This document shows positions 18,046-27,557 of a DNA stretch of 64,000 nt, one piece after another (the stretch's first letter is position 1; each line of letters begins with the position of its first letter). Position numbers and translations under genes: made by a program. This stretch comes from Aliamphritea hakodatensis. GTDB lineage: Bacteria > Pseudomonadota > Gammaproteobacteria > Pseudomonadales > Balneatricaceae. The stretch covers positions 3,038,001 through 3,102,000 of the forward strand of contig NZ_AP025281.1 in the NCBI RefSeq assembly GCF_024347195.1, written 5' to 3'. The notes below the pieces were generated by a model. The model was not told where the DNA came from. It saw nothing but the letters and a program-made list of their open reading frames with translations, and made no database searches.

Positions 18046-19203
18046 ATGACCCCGCAATCAGAAGCACAGAAAATCACCCTGATCGGCGCTGTTCTCGATG
18101 CCCTGCTGGGTGCCCTGAAGATCGTTATAGGCAGCATTGCCCACTCCAGTGCACTGGTCGCTGACGGCATCCATTCCCTTTCAGATCTGCTGACCGACTT
18201 TATGGTCATCGTCATTCTGAAGTATTCCCATCAGGAACCGGACAAAGAACACCCCTGGGGTCATGCCCGGTTCGAAACACTGGGGACAATTATTCTCGGC
18301 GGCCTGCTGATTCTGGTGGCCGGTGCCATTGCTTATGACAGCCTGCACACCCTGATCAGCGGCAATCAGCTGCTCATTCCTGAGTGGCCAACGCTGCTGG
18401 TAGCCGCGATATCTGTCATCGCCAAAGAAGCGATCTTCCGCTATACCCTGGCGATCGGACAAAAGCTGAAGTCTGACCTGCTCATTGCCAACGCCTGGCA
18501 CAGCCGTACAGACGCCCTTTCATCCATCATCGTATTTGTGGGCATTGCCGGCGCCATGAGCGGCTTTGCCTGGCTGGATGCAGTTGCCGCCATACTGGTG
18601 GGCTTTATTGTTGCCAAAATAGGCATTGAGCTGAGCTGGAAATGTGTTCAGGAGTTACTCGACACCGCTTTACCGGAAGAAGATGTCCAGGCCTACACCG
18701 ACGAAATCATGCAGGTTGAGGGCATCCTCAGTGTTCACAACTTTAAAAGCCGGCGGATGGCCAGCCATATCCTGCTGGAGGTTCACCTGCAGATAGCGCC
18801 CTATCTGAGCGCATCAGAGGGACATTTTATCGGTGATATGGCGGTATACCGTCTGCGGGCCCGTTTTCCCGACATAAAGCACGTAATCTTCCATATTGAT
18901 ACCTATGATGATGAAGCAGAGAACTATTGCCAGGTGCTGCCCAACCGGGTAGAAATCAGCCGCTGTCTGTTCGCTATTCTGGACCGGCATGATGCAACGG
19001 AGCTGAAAATTCACCGCCTCAGTCTGCATTATCACACCGACGCCATTGAAATTGACCTGCAGCTCAATCATCCGGACACTGTGACGTACGACCTGCCAGA
19101 CCTGCAACAGCAACTGAACACTGAACTGAGCAAACACGCCTGGTTTGGCCATCTTAACCTGCTGGTACGCCATACCGACAGCAACGATCAAGTACTGAAA
19201 TGA
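18046..19203 (+). CDS. Cation diffusion facilitator (CDF) metal exporter, FieF-like
   Basis: Inner-membrane proton-coupled exporter of divalent metals (Fe2+, Zn2+ or similar). The N-terminal six-helix domain has SSALVADGIHSLSDLLTD and the HSRTDALSSI motif carrying the HxxxD metal site of helix 5. A cytoplasmic metallochaperone-like domain follows (VEGILSVHNFKSRRMASH...). At 385 residues it is about 85 longer than E. coli FieF; the extra C-terminal part looks like a second regulatory domain. Its stop overlaps the start of yigZ by four bases (ATGA). Confidence 0.9.
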   Translation: MTPQSEAQKITLIGAVLDALLGALKIVIGSIAHSSALVADGIHSLSDLLTDFMVIVILKYSHQEPDKEHPWGHARFETLGTIILGGLLILVAGAIAYDSLHTLISGNQLLIPEWPTLLVAAISVIAKEAIFRYTLAIGQKLKSDLLIANAWHSRTDALSSIIVFVGIAGAMSGFAWLDAVAAILVGFIVAKIGIELSWKCVQELLDTALPEEDVQAYTDEIMQVEGILSVHNFKSRRMASHILLEVHLQIAPYLSASEGHFIGDMAVYRLRARFPDIKHVIFHIDTYDDEAENYCQVLPNRVEISRCLFAILDRHDATELKIHRLSLHYHTDAIEIDLQLNHPDTVTYDLPDLQQQLNTELSKHAWFGHLNLLVRHTDSNDQVLK

Positions 19204-19808
19204 AGACCTACCTGCGCCCCAGCGCTGCTGTAAGCAGTGAAATCATTATCAAGCACAGTCGGTTTATCTGTTATATCGCGCCAGTTAATAGCCGGGCAGA
19301 AGCAGACGCCTTTATCGACAGCATTCGCCGCCAGCACCCCAAGGCCAACCATAACTGCTGGAGCTATGTGGCAGGCTATCCTGAAGATCCGCAACAGTGG
19401 AACTGCAGTGATGACGGTGAACCTAAAGGCACTGCCGGCCAGCCTATGCTTAACATTCTGCGGCACTCCGGGATGGGGCAGATCTGCGCCGTGGTCACCC
19501 GTTACTTTGGTGGCGTAAAACTGGGCACCGGCGGGCTGGTCCGGGCTTATGGCCAGAGCCTGAATGAAAGTATCCGCCTGCTGGAAACCGAAGAGGTTAT
19601 TCCCCAGTCGACGATCAGCCTGAGTGCCGGTTATGACCTGACCGGTGATCTGGAACAGCTGATTGTCCGCTTCAGCATTCAGGTGGACGAACGGCTCTTT
19701 GAAGAACAGCTGGTTATTCACGGCCGGATAGAAGTTCAGCAACTGGATGATTTTAAGCAGGCGCTGCAGCCGATTCAGCACAAAGTGACCCTCTCAACCG
19801 GCGAATAG
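19200..19808 (+). CDS. yigZ: YigZ/IMPACT family protein
   Basis: A 202-residue protein of the UPF0029 (IMPACT) family, thought to bind RNA or translation components; the precise role in bacteria is not settled. The N-terminal domain has the signature SDDGEPKGTAGQPML and TRYFGGVKLGTGGLVRAY, followed by the ferredoxin-like C-terminal domain. Overlap of the start codon with the CDF gene implies coupled translation, but a functional link is not known. Confidence 0.93.
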   Translation: MKTYLRPSAAVSSEIIIKHSRFICYIAPVNSRAEADAFIDSIRRQHPKANHNCWSYVAGYPEDPQQWNCSDDGEPKGTAGQPMLNILRHSGMGQICAVVTRYFGGVKLGTGGLVRAYGQSLNESIRLLETEEVIPQSTISLSAGYDLTGDLEQLIVRFSIQVDERLFEEQLVIHGRIEVQQLDDFKQALQPIQHKVTLSTGE

Positions 19809-20205
19809 TCCGCCCGGCTGCCAGCGAATAACCTCCGCCGGCAGCTCCCATGGCCCCTTCAGCGGCAGCCTGTCCCAGCACCGGACTGTGATTTGCAGCA
19901 CGTTTACAACCCAGTGACTTAAAGTCCTGCCTGACAGAGATAAGTGTCTGTTCTGTATCAGTTATTCATTTTTAAATTGTTCAAACAGCCCACATTAACC
20001 TATAGTCTTATTTCAGTATTGCTTCACCTCATGCGAGGATCACAAAAATAGCGCACCCGGGCTTTAAAACAGTTGTTTAATTATTTTCAATAAACTATAA
20101 AGTTCCGCCAAATCAAGCCGATAGATAACTACTGAGTAGAAAATCAGGTTCATGTTTGATTGTTGTACTTGTTGATATAACGATTGCACTCGCAGAAGAG
20201 GTCGT
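19809..20205. other. Intergenic region before the GGDEF gene
   Basis: No gene is supported. A possible promoter reads TTGTTC (19977-19982), 18-base spacer, TATAGT (20001-20006), giving a leader near 190 bases. I saw no GEMM-type c-di-GMP riboswitch consensus in it. Confidence 0.35.
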
Positions 20206-21228
20206 ATGAAGTTCGCAGATAATCCAAATCAGGCTGCAGAATGCCTCCGTCAGGCCATCCCTCTGATGGTCAAATACAGCATCCCGCCCAACCCGCTGAA
20301 TTATTCACTCTGGTATGCCTATGTTTCCAACGTCATTCCGGGGCTCAACACCCAGATGGACAAGGCGCTGGAAACTTACGGTACCTGCCCGAGTATTGTC
20401 AGTGAACAAATGTTTCGTGATTTCCTCATTAAAGAAGAAATCGATAACGCTGAAGACCTGCAGACCGCTCTGATGGCCGTTATGGGCAGCCTGGAAAATG
20501 AAGCCAGCAGCACCATCCAGAATACCGAAGCCTTCAATGATGTTCTGGAAGACAGCCTGCAGGCTTTACAGGCCAGCCATTTCATTGACCAGGACGAAAA
20601 CGTTGCCGGAATCATTGAAAAACTGACGGCAAACACCCAGGCAATGAGCGAAACCACCAAACAGTTCCAGAGCAAGATCGACGAAGCTCAGGCTGAGATT
20701 GCCACCCTCAAGCAGGAGCTGGAGAAATCCCGTCAGGATGCCAGCGTGGACGCCCTTACCGGTCTGTTCAACCGCCGTGTATTCGATATGGAATTCAGCC
20801 AGATTGCCAGCAGTCAGGACGCCAAAGTCACGCTGGTGATGATCGACATTGATCACTTCAAGAAATTTAATGACACCTATGGCCACCTGATGGGCGACAA
20901 AGTCCTGCAGTACGTGGGTAAAATGGTTAAAGAGCTGTGCCTGCCGCCGCTGTTACCGGTCCGTTTTGGCGGCGAAGAATTTGCTGTCCTGTTGCCGGGT
21001 AAAGATACCGCTGCGGCGGCTAAACTGGCCGAAACCATCCGCGGTAAAATCAAAGCGATCCGGATCAAACAGAAGAAGTCCGGCGAAGTCATCAGCTCAA
21101 TTACATCGTCATTCGGCGTTGCCGGGCTGATCCCGGGTGAAACCCCGGAAGCCTGCATAAGCCGCGCCGATGCAGCCCTTTACCAGGCTAAGGCCAACGG
21201 ACGCGATCAGGTACAGCTGGCTGGCTGA
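20206..21228 (+). CDS. Soluble diguanylate cyclase (GGDEF)
   Basis: Makes c-di-GMP from two GTP. The C-terminal GGDEF domain (about residues 175-340) carries the active GGEEF variant in VRFGGEEFAVLLPG and the DALTGLFNRRVFD start. The RxxD product-inhibition site is not seen at its usual spot, LPPLLPVRFGG. The N-terminal 170 residues (FADNPNQAAECLRQAIPLM...) form a helical cytoplasmic region ending in a coiled coil (about 140-175). By memory the layout resembles Vibrio cholerae VCA0956. The ATG follows AGAGG. It has its own terminator. Confidence 0.92.
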   Translation: MKFADNPNQAAECLRQAIPLMVKYSIPPNPLNYSLWYAYVSNVIPGLNTQMDKALETYGTCPSIVSEQMFRDFLIKEEIDNAEDLQTALMAVMGSLENEASSTIQNTEAFNDVLEDSLQALQASHFIDQDENVAGIIEKLTANTQAMSETTKQFQSKIDEAQAEIATLKQELEKSRQDASVDALTGLFNRRVFDMEFSQIASSQDAKVTLVMIDIDHFKKFNDTYGHLMGDKVLQYVGKMVKELCLPPLLPVRFGGEEFAVLLPGKDTAAAAKLAETIRGKIKAIRIKQKKSGEVISSITSSFGVAGLIPGETPEACISRADAALYQAKANGRDQVQLAG

Positions 21229-21251
21229 CCACCACCCTGCGACTGCTTACG

Positions 21252-21282
21252 AAAAAAAACGCGCCATCCGGCGCGTTTTTTT
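21252..21282. terminator. Bidirectional terminator between the GGDEF gene and gor
   Basis: Stem AACGCGCC (21258-21265) and GGCGCGTT (21270-21277), loop ATCC, with A8 to the left and T7 to the right. Confidence 0.92.
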
Positions 21283-21300
21283 ATACCCGGTGAAAGCCTT

Positions 21301-22656
21301 TTATTTAGCCGGCTCACGCATGGTTACAAACTCTTCAGCAGAGGTTGGGTGAATACCAATAGTAGAGTCAAATACTGCTTTGGTCGCACCGGCTTTCAGC
21401 GCGACCGCCATGCCCTGAATGATTTCACCGGCATCTGCACCCACCATGTGAATGCCCAGCACCTTATCGGTATCACGGTCCACCAGCATCTTCATGAAGG
21501 TCTTCTCATCACTGCCACTCAGCGTATGCTTCATCGCCCGGAAAGATGACTTGTAAACATCCACATTGGTGTACTGTTCACGGGCCTGCTCTTCCGAGAG
21601 ACCGACAGTGCCGATATTTGGCTGGCAGAATACCGCCGTAGCAATCAGGTTGTAGTCCACCTTCTGATCCTGACCGCCGAACAGATTACGCACCAGCGCC
21701 ATCCCTTCAGCCAGGGCAACCGGCGTCAGTTGCACCCGGTCAATCACATCACCGATCGCATAAATTGACGGCTCGCTGGTTTCGAAATTGTCGTTCACCA
21801 CAATCGCGCCGTTCTTCTGCTGTTCAACATTCACCGTTTCCAGACCCAGATCGGTAACATTAGGTACCCGGCCGGTCGCGTACAGAATGGTATCCGCTTC
21901 CAGAACCGAGCCATCGGTCATATGCGCCAGCAGGCTGCCGTCAGCCTGTTTTTCAATCTTGCTGATATTGTTGTTGAAGCGCAGGTTAACATTCTTCTTG
22001 GCAACTTCTTCAGCGGTGAAACGGCGTACTTCTTCGTCAAAACCGCGCAGGAACATATCACCGCGGTAAATCAGAGATGTTTCAGCCCCCAGACCGGCAA
22101 AGATACCGGCAAACTCAACCGCGATGTAACCGCCGCCCACCACCAGTGCACGTTTCGGAAATTCATCCAGATAGAATACTTCATTAGATGTAATCGCATG
22201 TTCGCTACCCTCAAACTCTGGGACGAACGGCCAGCCGCCGGTGGCGATCAGAATACGCTCAGCGGTATAGGTCTGCCCGGATACTTCAACCGCGTTCGGA
22301 CCGGTAATCCGCGCGCGGCCTTCAATAAGGTTCACGCCGGCATTTTTCAGCATGTTGCGGTAAATACCGTTAAGACGCTCAATTTCCTTTGTCTTGTTAT
22401 CACGCAGGGTCGGCCAGTCAAAGCCATTCGCTTTCACATCCCAGCCGAAGCCCGCTGCATTTTCAAAATCTTCATGGTAGTGGGAACCGTAAACAAACAG
22501 TTTCTTCGGTACACAACCCACATTGACACAGGTACCGCCCATGTAGCGGTCCTCAGCCATCCCTACTTTTACACCCATGGCAGCTGCCATACGTCCGGCA
22601 CGTACACCGCCTGAACCGGCACCAATTACAAACAGATCAAAATCAAACTCTGCCAC
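21301..22656 (-). CDS. gor: Glutathione-disulfide reductase
   Basis: NADPH-dependent flavoenzyme keeping glutathione reduced in the cytoplasm. The FAD motif VIGAGSGGVRAGRMAA, the redox-active disulfide GGTCVNVGCVPKK, the NADPH motif VVGGGYIAVEF and the C-terminal catalytic GIHPTSAEEFVTM are all present in 451 residues. The start is a GTG at 22656 with AGAGGAAT upstream. It is divergent from xthA. Confidence 0.97.
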   Translation of the reverse strand: MAEFDFDLFVIGAGSGGVRAGRMAAAMGVKVGMAEDRYMGGTCVNVGCVPKKLFVYGSHYHEDFENAAGFGWDVKANGFDWPTLRDNKTKEIERLNGIYRNMLKNAGVNLIEGRARITGPNAVEVSGQTYTAERILIATGGWPFVPEFEGSEHAITSNEVFYLDEFPKRALVVGGGYIAVEFAGIFAGLGAETSLIYRGDMFLRGFDEEVRRFTAEEVAKKNVNLRFNNNISKIEKQADGSLLAHMTDGSVLEADTILYATGRVPNVTDLGLETVNVEQQKNGAIVVNDNFETSEPSIYAIGDVIDRVQLTPVALAEGMALVRNLFGGQDQKVDYNLIATAVFCQPNIGTVGLSEEQAREQYTNVDVYKSSFRAMKHTLSGSDEKTFMKMLVDRDTDKVLGIHMVGADAGEIIQGMAVALKAGATKAVFDSTIGIHPTSAEEFVTMREPAK

Positions 22657-22935
22657 AATTATTCCTCTTTTCTGTTACGCCACGTACTGCGCTGCGAATA
22701 TCAATCAAAACCGCGACAACCTGCGGTCATATAAAGACGCTAATCTACCTGTTTGGACGACTAACTGCCAATAAAGATAATCAACAATACTTATAGCAAT
22801 CACTTATAAACATCCATTTTAAGAATTACCAAAAGCTATAAACAAAACTTCCCGTTTACCCGCGTGCCAGGCGATTGATCTTTAGCGGTGCGCAGAGTAA
22901 CTTAGGGCCTTTCGATTCAGCCTTACGGAATTACA

Positions 22936-23745
22936 ATGAAACTCATCTCTTTCAACATCAACGGCTTGCGTGCACGTCCTCATCAGATCAAAGCCCTCAT
23001 CGACAAGCACCAGCCAGACGTTATCGGCATTCAGGAAATTAAAGTACATAACGAAGAATTTCCGGTAGAGATGATCACCGACCTGGGTTACCACGTTGAA
23101 TTCCATGGCCAGAAAGGCCATTACGGTGTTTGCCTGATTTCCAAACAGCCACCGGTCAGCATTCAGATGGGCTTTGCCACCGATGATGAAGACGCTCAGC
23201 GCCGTATGATTATTGGCGAATACAACATCGACGGCGAAACCGTTACCGTCCTTAACGGCTACTTCCCGCAGGGCGAAAATATTGCCCACGAGACCAAATA
23301 CCCGGCCAAGCGTAAATTTTATGCCGACCTGCAGATCCACCTGAATGAACACTGCTCCCCGGACGCCAATGTCTGCGTCATGGGTGACCTGAATATTTCC
23401 AGTGAAGATATCGATATCGGCATCGGCGAGCCAAATCGCAAACGCTGGCTGAAAACAGGTAAAGCCAGTTTCCAGCCTGAAGAACGGGAATGGCTGGCCA
23501 CCCTGCTGGGCTGGGGCTTGCAGGACACCTTCCGTAAACTCCATCCGACCGAAGATGCCCTGTTCAGCTGGTTCGATTACCGCAGCCGTGGCTTCGAGGC
23601 AGAACCGAAACGCGGCCTGCGCATTGATGCAGTCCTGGTGACAAAACCACTGTATGAACGCTGCACCGATGCAAACATCGACTATGATATCCGCGGTATG
23701 GAAAAACCGTCAGATCACGCACCTATCTGGGCCGAGTTCAGCTAA
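22936..23745 (+). CDS. xthA: Exodeoxyribonuclease III
   Basis: 3'-5' exonuclease and AP endonuclease of base excision repair. The 269-residue product has the EEP phosphatase-fold signatures: FNINGLRAR at the N-terminus, the metal-binding glutamate in DVIGIQEIKV, GDLNIS in the middle, RIDAVLVT near the end and the closing SDHAPIW with catalytic Asp-His. The ribosome site is weak. It is followed by a strong terminator. Confidence 0.97.
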   Translation: MKLISFNINGLRARPHQIKALIDKHQPDVIGIQEIKVHNEEFPVEMITDLGYHVEFHGQKGHYGVCLISKQPPVSIQMGFATDDEDAQRRMIIGEYNIDGETVTVLNGYFPQGENIAHETKYPAKRKFYADLQIHLNEHCSPDANVCVMGDLNISSEDIDIGIGEPNRKRWLKTGKASFQPEEREWLATLLGWGLQDTFRKLHPTEDALFSWFDYRSRGFEAEPKRGLRIDAVLVTKPLYERCTDANIDYDIRGMEKPSDHAPIWAEFS

Positions 23746-23772
23746 CCGGCCGGAATAGCCATCAGATCTAAG

Positions 23773-23798
23773 AAGGATACCCGCGGGTATCCTTTTTT
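23773..23798 (+). terminator. Terminator after xthA
   Basis: Perfect 10-bp stem AAGGATACCC (23773-23782) and GGGTATCCTT (23785-23794) with a short GC loop, and T6 at 23793-23798. Confidence 0.93.
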
Positions 23799-23839
23799 AT
23801 TTCCTCCTCGCCACGGCCTGTTTTTCTGCCTTTTCACTG

Positions 23840-23875
23840 CCCTCCCCCCGGAACGGCCTCCCTCCCCCCCTCCCC
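23840..23875 (-). other. G-rich tract with quadruplex-like G runs (minus strand)
   Basis: The plus strand is a pyrimidine tract of C runs. On the minus strand this reads as five G runs of 3-7 bases: GGGG, GGGGGGG, GGG, GGGGGG and GGG, four joined by single A or short loops. It lies between the xthA terminator and the first LacI-type operator. A G-quadruplex is possible. Confidence 0.5.
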
Positions 23876-23911
23876 GGCAGCCGGCGCAGGCAGCCCGCTG
23901 ACAAAGCAAAA

Positions 23912-23924
23912 TGTAACAGTTACA
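23912..23924. promoter_or_regulatory. LacI-type operator O2 upstream of the DUF1989-GcvT operon
   Basis: Palindrome TGTAACAGTTACA has the same half-sites as the main operator at 24028-24047, but with a single central A. The two centres are about 119.5 bases apart, which would allow looping by a tetrameric or paired LacI-family protein. The candidate regulator is the LacI-type gene at 30345. Confidence 0.65.
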
Positions 23925-24019
23925 CCGGCAAACCGATAAAGAGTCTGCTCCGCCGTCTGTATAAATTTTCACCTGTTTTTTAGCCCCAGGGCTTGCAAAG
24001 AGTCAAAACCGGGATTAAG

Positions 24020-24025
24020 TTAAAT
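24020..24025 (+). promoter_or_regulatory. Weak candidate -10 element of the DUF1989-GcvT operon
   Basis: TTAAAT lies directly before the main operator. The nearest -35-like TTGCAA (23993-23998) is 21 bases upstream, which is too far for a standard promoter, so this call is tentative. Confidence 0.25.
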
Positions 24026-24027
24026 AC

Positions 24028-24047
24028 AAATGTAACCGGTTACATTT
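24028..24047. promoter_or_regulatory. LacI-type operator O1, 20-bp perfect palindrome
   Basis: AAATGTAACCGGTTACATTT, with a central CG step typical of LacI/GalR-family operators. It ends 61 bases before the DUF1989-GcvT start and probably lies near the transcription start, a position suited to repression. Confidence 0.8.
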
Positions 24048-24108
24048 AATCAGAATGACTAAATGCAGCTATTAATCATCCACACAACCTGATGACAAGA
24101 GCCCTGCC

Positions 24109-26484
24109 ATGGCTGATGCAACGACACTTATCTGGGAACCTTCACGGGGCGGGCTGGACACCACCGCCCTGTATCCCGGCTTTCCACAACCGGACACTCA
24201 GGAAACCCTGCAACTTAATCCCGGAGGCTGCCACTGGATCAGCCTGCGCAAAGGTGACCTGCTGTCACTGAACGCCAGCCTGACCGACAGCACCCTGCTG
24301 TTCTCAGCACTGACCACCGGTGATGCTTCTCCCGGAAGCCTCAGTACCGTCAACTATCAGCCCGAATTTATGCAATCTATGCCAGCAGCAGACCAGCCTG
24401 CTGAGCAATTTAATTCGCTGGCTATACAACCCCGGTTGCAAGCGCGACAACTGGCGTTACAGGACCTCAGCTTCCGGATACTGAACCGGGATATGCTGGC
24501 AAACGCCGAGCTCCCCCTGATTATTCAGGCGGCGCAGGATTACTGCCTGCTCATTGCTCTTTCTGCCACCAGCAGCCAACTGGTAGACGGCAGTGAACAG
24601 CCCCGCTCGGTTACCCATATCAGTATCCAGCGATCTGAAACCGACAGCGATCAGCCACTGCCGGAGCCACTGGGGCCGGTTCGGGATGAGTTCCGCATCC
24701 CCCGTGCCACCGCCAAAGCCTACACCGTTAAGAAAGGCGAATACATTCAGATCATCGATGTGGAAGGCCGCCAGTGCTCCGACTTTATGGCCATGAACTC
24801 AGCCGCACTGGCTGAAGGCAGAGAACGCTTTATTGATTCCACCGTCAGCCGCTCGCTGGCGGCCGGTGCCTACCCCCAGCCAGGGCTGCATGACAAATTT
24901 TATGATCAGGACATGAAGCCCCTGCTGGCGGTGGTGCAGGATACCGCCGGCCGTCATGACACATTCGCACTGGCCTGCACCGAATTCGGCTATGCAGAAC
25001 GGGGCTTTCCCGGCCATATCAACTGCTCCGACAATATATCTGCCGCCTATGCTCCCTACGGCATTCAATCCCGCCGGGCCTGGCCGGCCATTAACTTCTT
25101 CTTTAACTCCTGGATTGATCCTGACAGCCACCGGCTTGGCTCCGATGAATCCTGGTCCCGGCCCGGGGATTATGTACTGATGCAGGCCCTCACTGACCTC
25201 ACCTGCGTCAGCACTGCCTGCCCGGACGATATCGACCCGATCAACGGCTGGAACCCGACTGAGATACACATACGCATATACCGTCCGGATGCGGCCATTC
25301 CCCGCTCTGTTGCTTACCGATCCTTACCGGAGTCGACCCCGTTTATGAGTACCGAAACCCCTTTTCATCCGCGTACCAGCGCACTGACCAAGCGTTTCCA
25401 TAATGCCCGTAATTACTGGCTACCCCAGGCATTTGACAGTACCGGCAGCATCGCCGAATACTGGAACTGCCGCAACAATGTCACCGTTCAGGACATGTCC
25501 AACCTGCGTAAGCTGGACATCTACGGGCCGGACGCCGAACGGCTGTTACAACTGGCCCTGACCCGGGACATCAGCCGGCTGTCCGTTCACCGTGGCTACT
25601 ATGCCCTGCTCTGCTCAGACCAGGGCGCAGTCATTGATGACGGCACCCTGTTCCGGCTGGCACCGCAGCTGTTCCGCTGGTGCTGTGGCAGCGACGAATC
25701 CGCCCGGCAGCTGGAAAGCCTCGCCCGGGAAAATAACCTTAAAGTCTGGATCAGGGATCTGACCCTCAAGCTTTGCAACCTTGCCATCCAGGGCCCGAAA
25801 AGCCGCGAACTGCTGCAACGGCTGGTGTTCACCCAGCCAGCCCAGCCGGAACTGAACAACATTAAATGGTTCGGCTGTGCCGTTGCCCGCACCCATGACC
25901 GTGACGGCATCCCATTCATGCTCACCCGCAGTGGCTTTACCGGTGAACTGGGGTATGAACTGTTCTGTGATCACCGTGACGCGGTCGCCCTGTGGGATGC
26001 GGTATTTGCTGCCGGTGAAGGTCTCGGCGTCAGCCCGATGGGCGGTGACGCACTGGAAATGCTCAGAATCGAAGCGGCCCTGATGATCAGCGGTGCCGAA
26101 TTCGGCGGAGATACCGAACCGGACGAAGCTGGCCTGGGATTTGCCATCGACATGCGCAACACCGAATTCGCCGGCCGTGCGGCCATTGAACGAAACCGCC
26201 AGGCGCCGCGCAAACAGCTGGTCGGCCTGAAAATACAGGGGGACGAACTGCCCCAGCACGGCGATCACATTTTCCTTGAACGCCAGCCCGTGGGCACGAT
26301 CACCAGCGCCACCCGGTCACCGGAGCTGCAACAGGTTATCGCCATGGCAAGAGTCGCCACTGAACTGGCGGTCCCCGGCACCCCGCTTGAAATCGGCCGG
26401 CTCGACGGCCACATGAAACGTCTCAGTGCAACGGTCTGTGAGTTGCCGTTCATTGATCCGCAACGTCATAAAGCAAGGCAGTAA
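24109..26484 (+). CDS. Tandem DUF1989 / aminomethyltransferase (GcvT-like) fusion protein
   Basis: A 791-residue fusion. Residues 30-190 look like a diverged UAAP1/DUF1989 half (LNPGGCHWISLRKGD). Residues 194-390 are a clear DUF1989 domain with GRQCSDFMA, RHDTFALACTEFG, HINCSDN and ACPDDIDPINGW. Residues 427-785 are a GcvT-type folate-binding aminomethyltransferase domain with DMSNLRKLDIYGPDAERLL, RSGFTGELGYELF and the C-terminal barrel. DUF1989 pairs are known as carboxyguanidine deiminases; GcvT domains move one-carbon units to tetrahydrofolate. The fused reaction is unknown. It heads an operon with a betaine-type importer, so the substrate is probably an imported methylated or guanidino compound. 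Confidence 0.8.
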   Translation: MADATTLIWEPSRGGLDTTALYPGFPQPDTQETLQLNPGGCHWISLRKGDLLSLNASLTDSTLLFSALTTGDASPGSLSTVNYQPEFMQSMPAADQPAEQFNSLAIQPRLQARQLALQDLSFRILNRDMLANAELPLIIQAAQDYCLLIALSATSSQLVDGSEQPRSVTHISIQRSETDSDQPLPEPLGPVRDEFRIPRATAKAYTVKKGEYIQIIDVEGRQCSDFMAMNSAALAEGRERFIDSTVSRSLAAGAYPQPGLHDKFYDQDMKPLLAVVQDTAGRHDTFALACTEFGYAERGFPGHINCSDNISAAYAPYGIQSRRAWPAINFFFNSWIDPDSHRLGSDESWSRPGDYVLMQALTDLTCVSTACPDDIDPINGWNPTEIHIRIYRPDAAIPRSVAYRSLPESTPFMSTETPFHPRTSALTKRFHNARNYWLPQAFDSTGSIAEYWNCRNNVTVQDMSNLRKLDIYGPDAERLLQLALTRDISRLSVHRGYYALLCSDQGAVIDDGTLFRLAPQLFRWCCGSDESARQLESLARENNLKVWIRDLTLKLCNLAIQGPKSRELLQRLVFTQPAQPELNNIKWFGCAVARTHDRDGIPFMLTRSGFTGELGYELFCDHRDAVALWDAVFAAGEGLGVSPMGGDALEMLRIEAALMISGAEFGGDTEPDEAGLGFAIDMRNTEFAGRAAIERNRQAPRKQLVGLKIQGDELPQHGDHIFLERQPVGTITSATRSPELQQVIAMARVATELAVPGTPLEIGRLDGHMKRLSATVCELPFIDPQRHKARQ

Positions 26485-26551
26485 CCGGCTTTTGTCCGGC
26501 AATGCCTTAAGTAGCGAACACCCACACCAACAATAACAACCGGAGTGAAAC

Positions 26552-27520
26552 ATGAAATCTTTACGTCAACCTCTGCTGATCGCCCTCAGTGCTTCAGGCC
26601 TGCTTTTCAGTCAGGCCCATGCGACGGATAAAATCACCGTCGGCGAACCCAGCTGGCCGGGCGCCAAAATTATCGCTAACGTGATTCAGGTCGTTGCCAG
26701 TGAAAAGCTTGGTGCTGAAGTCGGCCTGGCCCCGGGGGCTAACGCCGCGATTTACGCCGGTATGGATAAAGGCCGGGGGGATATCGACGTACACCCGGAT
26801 GTCTGGTTGCCCAATCAGCAAAGCTTCACCGATAAATACGTGGAAGAGAACGGTACCGTCAATCTCAGTGAAGGGTCTTATGAAGGCGTCAGCGGTTTCT
26901 GTATGCCGACCTATATGAAAACCGAACACGGCATCAGCTCCATTTATGACCTGGCCACCCCCGAAGCCCAGAAGCTGTTCGACCTGAACAACGACGGCAA
27001 AGGGGAAATCTGGGTCGGGGCGCCAGGCTGGGGCTCCACCAAAATCAATCAGGTGAAAGTCCGGGATTACGGCATTGAAGACTTCCTCGAACCGACCACC
27101 GAAGATGAAGCGGTGTTCTACGCCAAAATTTCCGCCGCCATAAAAAAACGTCAGGGCGTGGTGTTCTACTGCTACAACCCCCACTACGTTCACAAACTCT
27201 ATGACGTGACCATGGTGGAAGAACCGGAAAATAATCCTGACACCTACCGTATGGTACAGCCTGATCAGGACTCTGAATGGTTCGCTAAATCTCACATCAG
27301 CAGCGGTGATGCGAAAAAAACCGTTCGGGTCGCCTATTCTAAATCACTGGAACAGCGCGCTCCGGAAGTGGCGAACTTCCTGAAGAACATCGATCTGGAC
27401 AATCAGGCCATCAGCGCCATGACTCATGCCGTGGTCATTGAGAAACAGGCACCGGCCGATGTGGCCAAAGCCTGGGTCGACGCCAACACCGCAACTGTCG
27501 ATAAATGGCTGGGCCTCTGA
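26552..27520 (+). CDS. Glycine betaine/choline-type ABC transporter substrate-binding protein
   Basis: Periplasmic ligand-binding protein of the ProX/OpuAC type. A Sec signal peptide MKSLRQPLLIALSASGLLFSQAHA precedes a 298-residue mature domain. The fold markers are SWPGAKI, DVHPDVWLPNQ, GAPGWGSTKIN and aromatic residues (W, F, Y) throughout that would cage a quaternary amine. The ATG follows GGAG. It lies 67 bases after the fusion enzyme. Specificity could be betaine, choline, carnitine or another methylated amine; it is not readable from sequence. The protein is followed by two hairpins before the ATPase gene. Confidence 0.9.
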   Translation: MKSLRQPLLIALSASGLLFSQAHATDKITVGEPSWPGAKIIANVIQVVASEKLGAEVGLAPGANAAIYAGMDKGRGDIDVHPDVWLPNQQSFTDKYVEENGTVNLSEGSYEGVSGFCMPTYMKTEHGISSIYDLATPEAQKLFDLNNDGKGEIWVGAPGWGSTKINQVKVRDYGIEDFLEPTTEDEAVFYAKISAAIKKRQGVVFYCYNPHYVHKLYDVTMVEEPENNPDTYRMVQPDQDSEWFAKSHISSGDAKKTVRVAYSKSLEQRAPEVANFLKNIDLDNQAISAMTHAVVIEKQAPADVAKAWVDANTATVDKWLGL

Positions 27521-27557
27521 GGCCAGCACAGGCCTTCAGAACAGATAGTCAGCACAG

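Noticed and set aside
19809..20205. Possible c-di-GMP riboswitch before the GGDEF gene
   Set aside because: The GEMM consensus segments are not seen.
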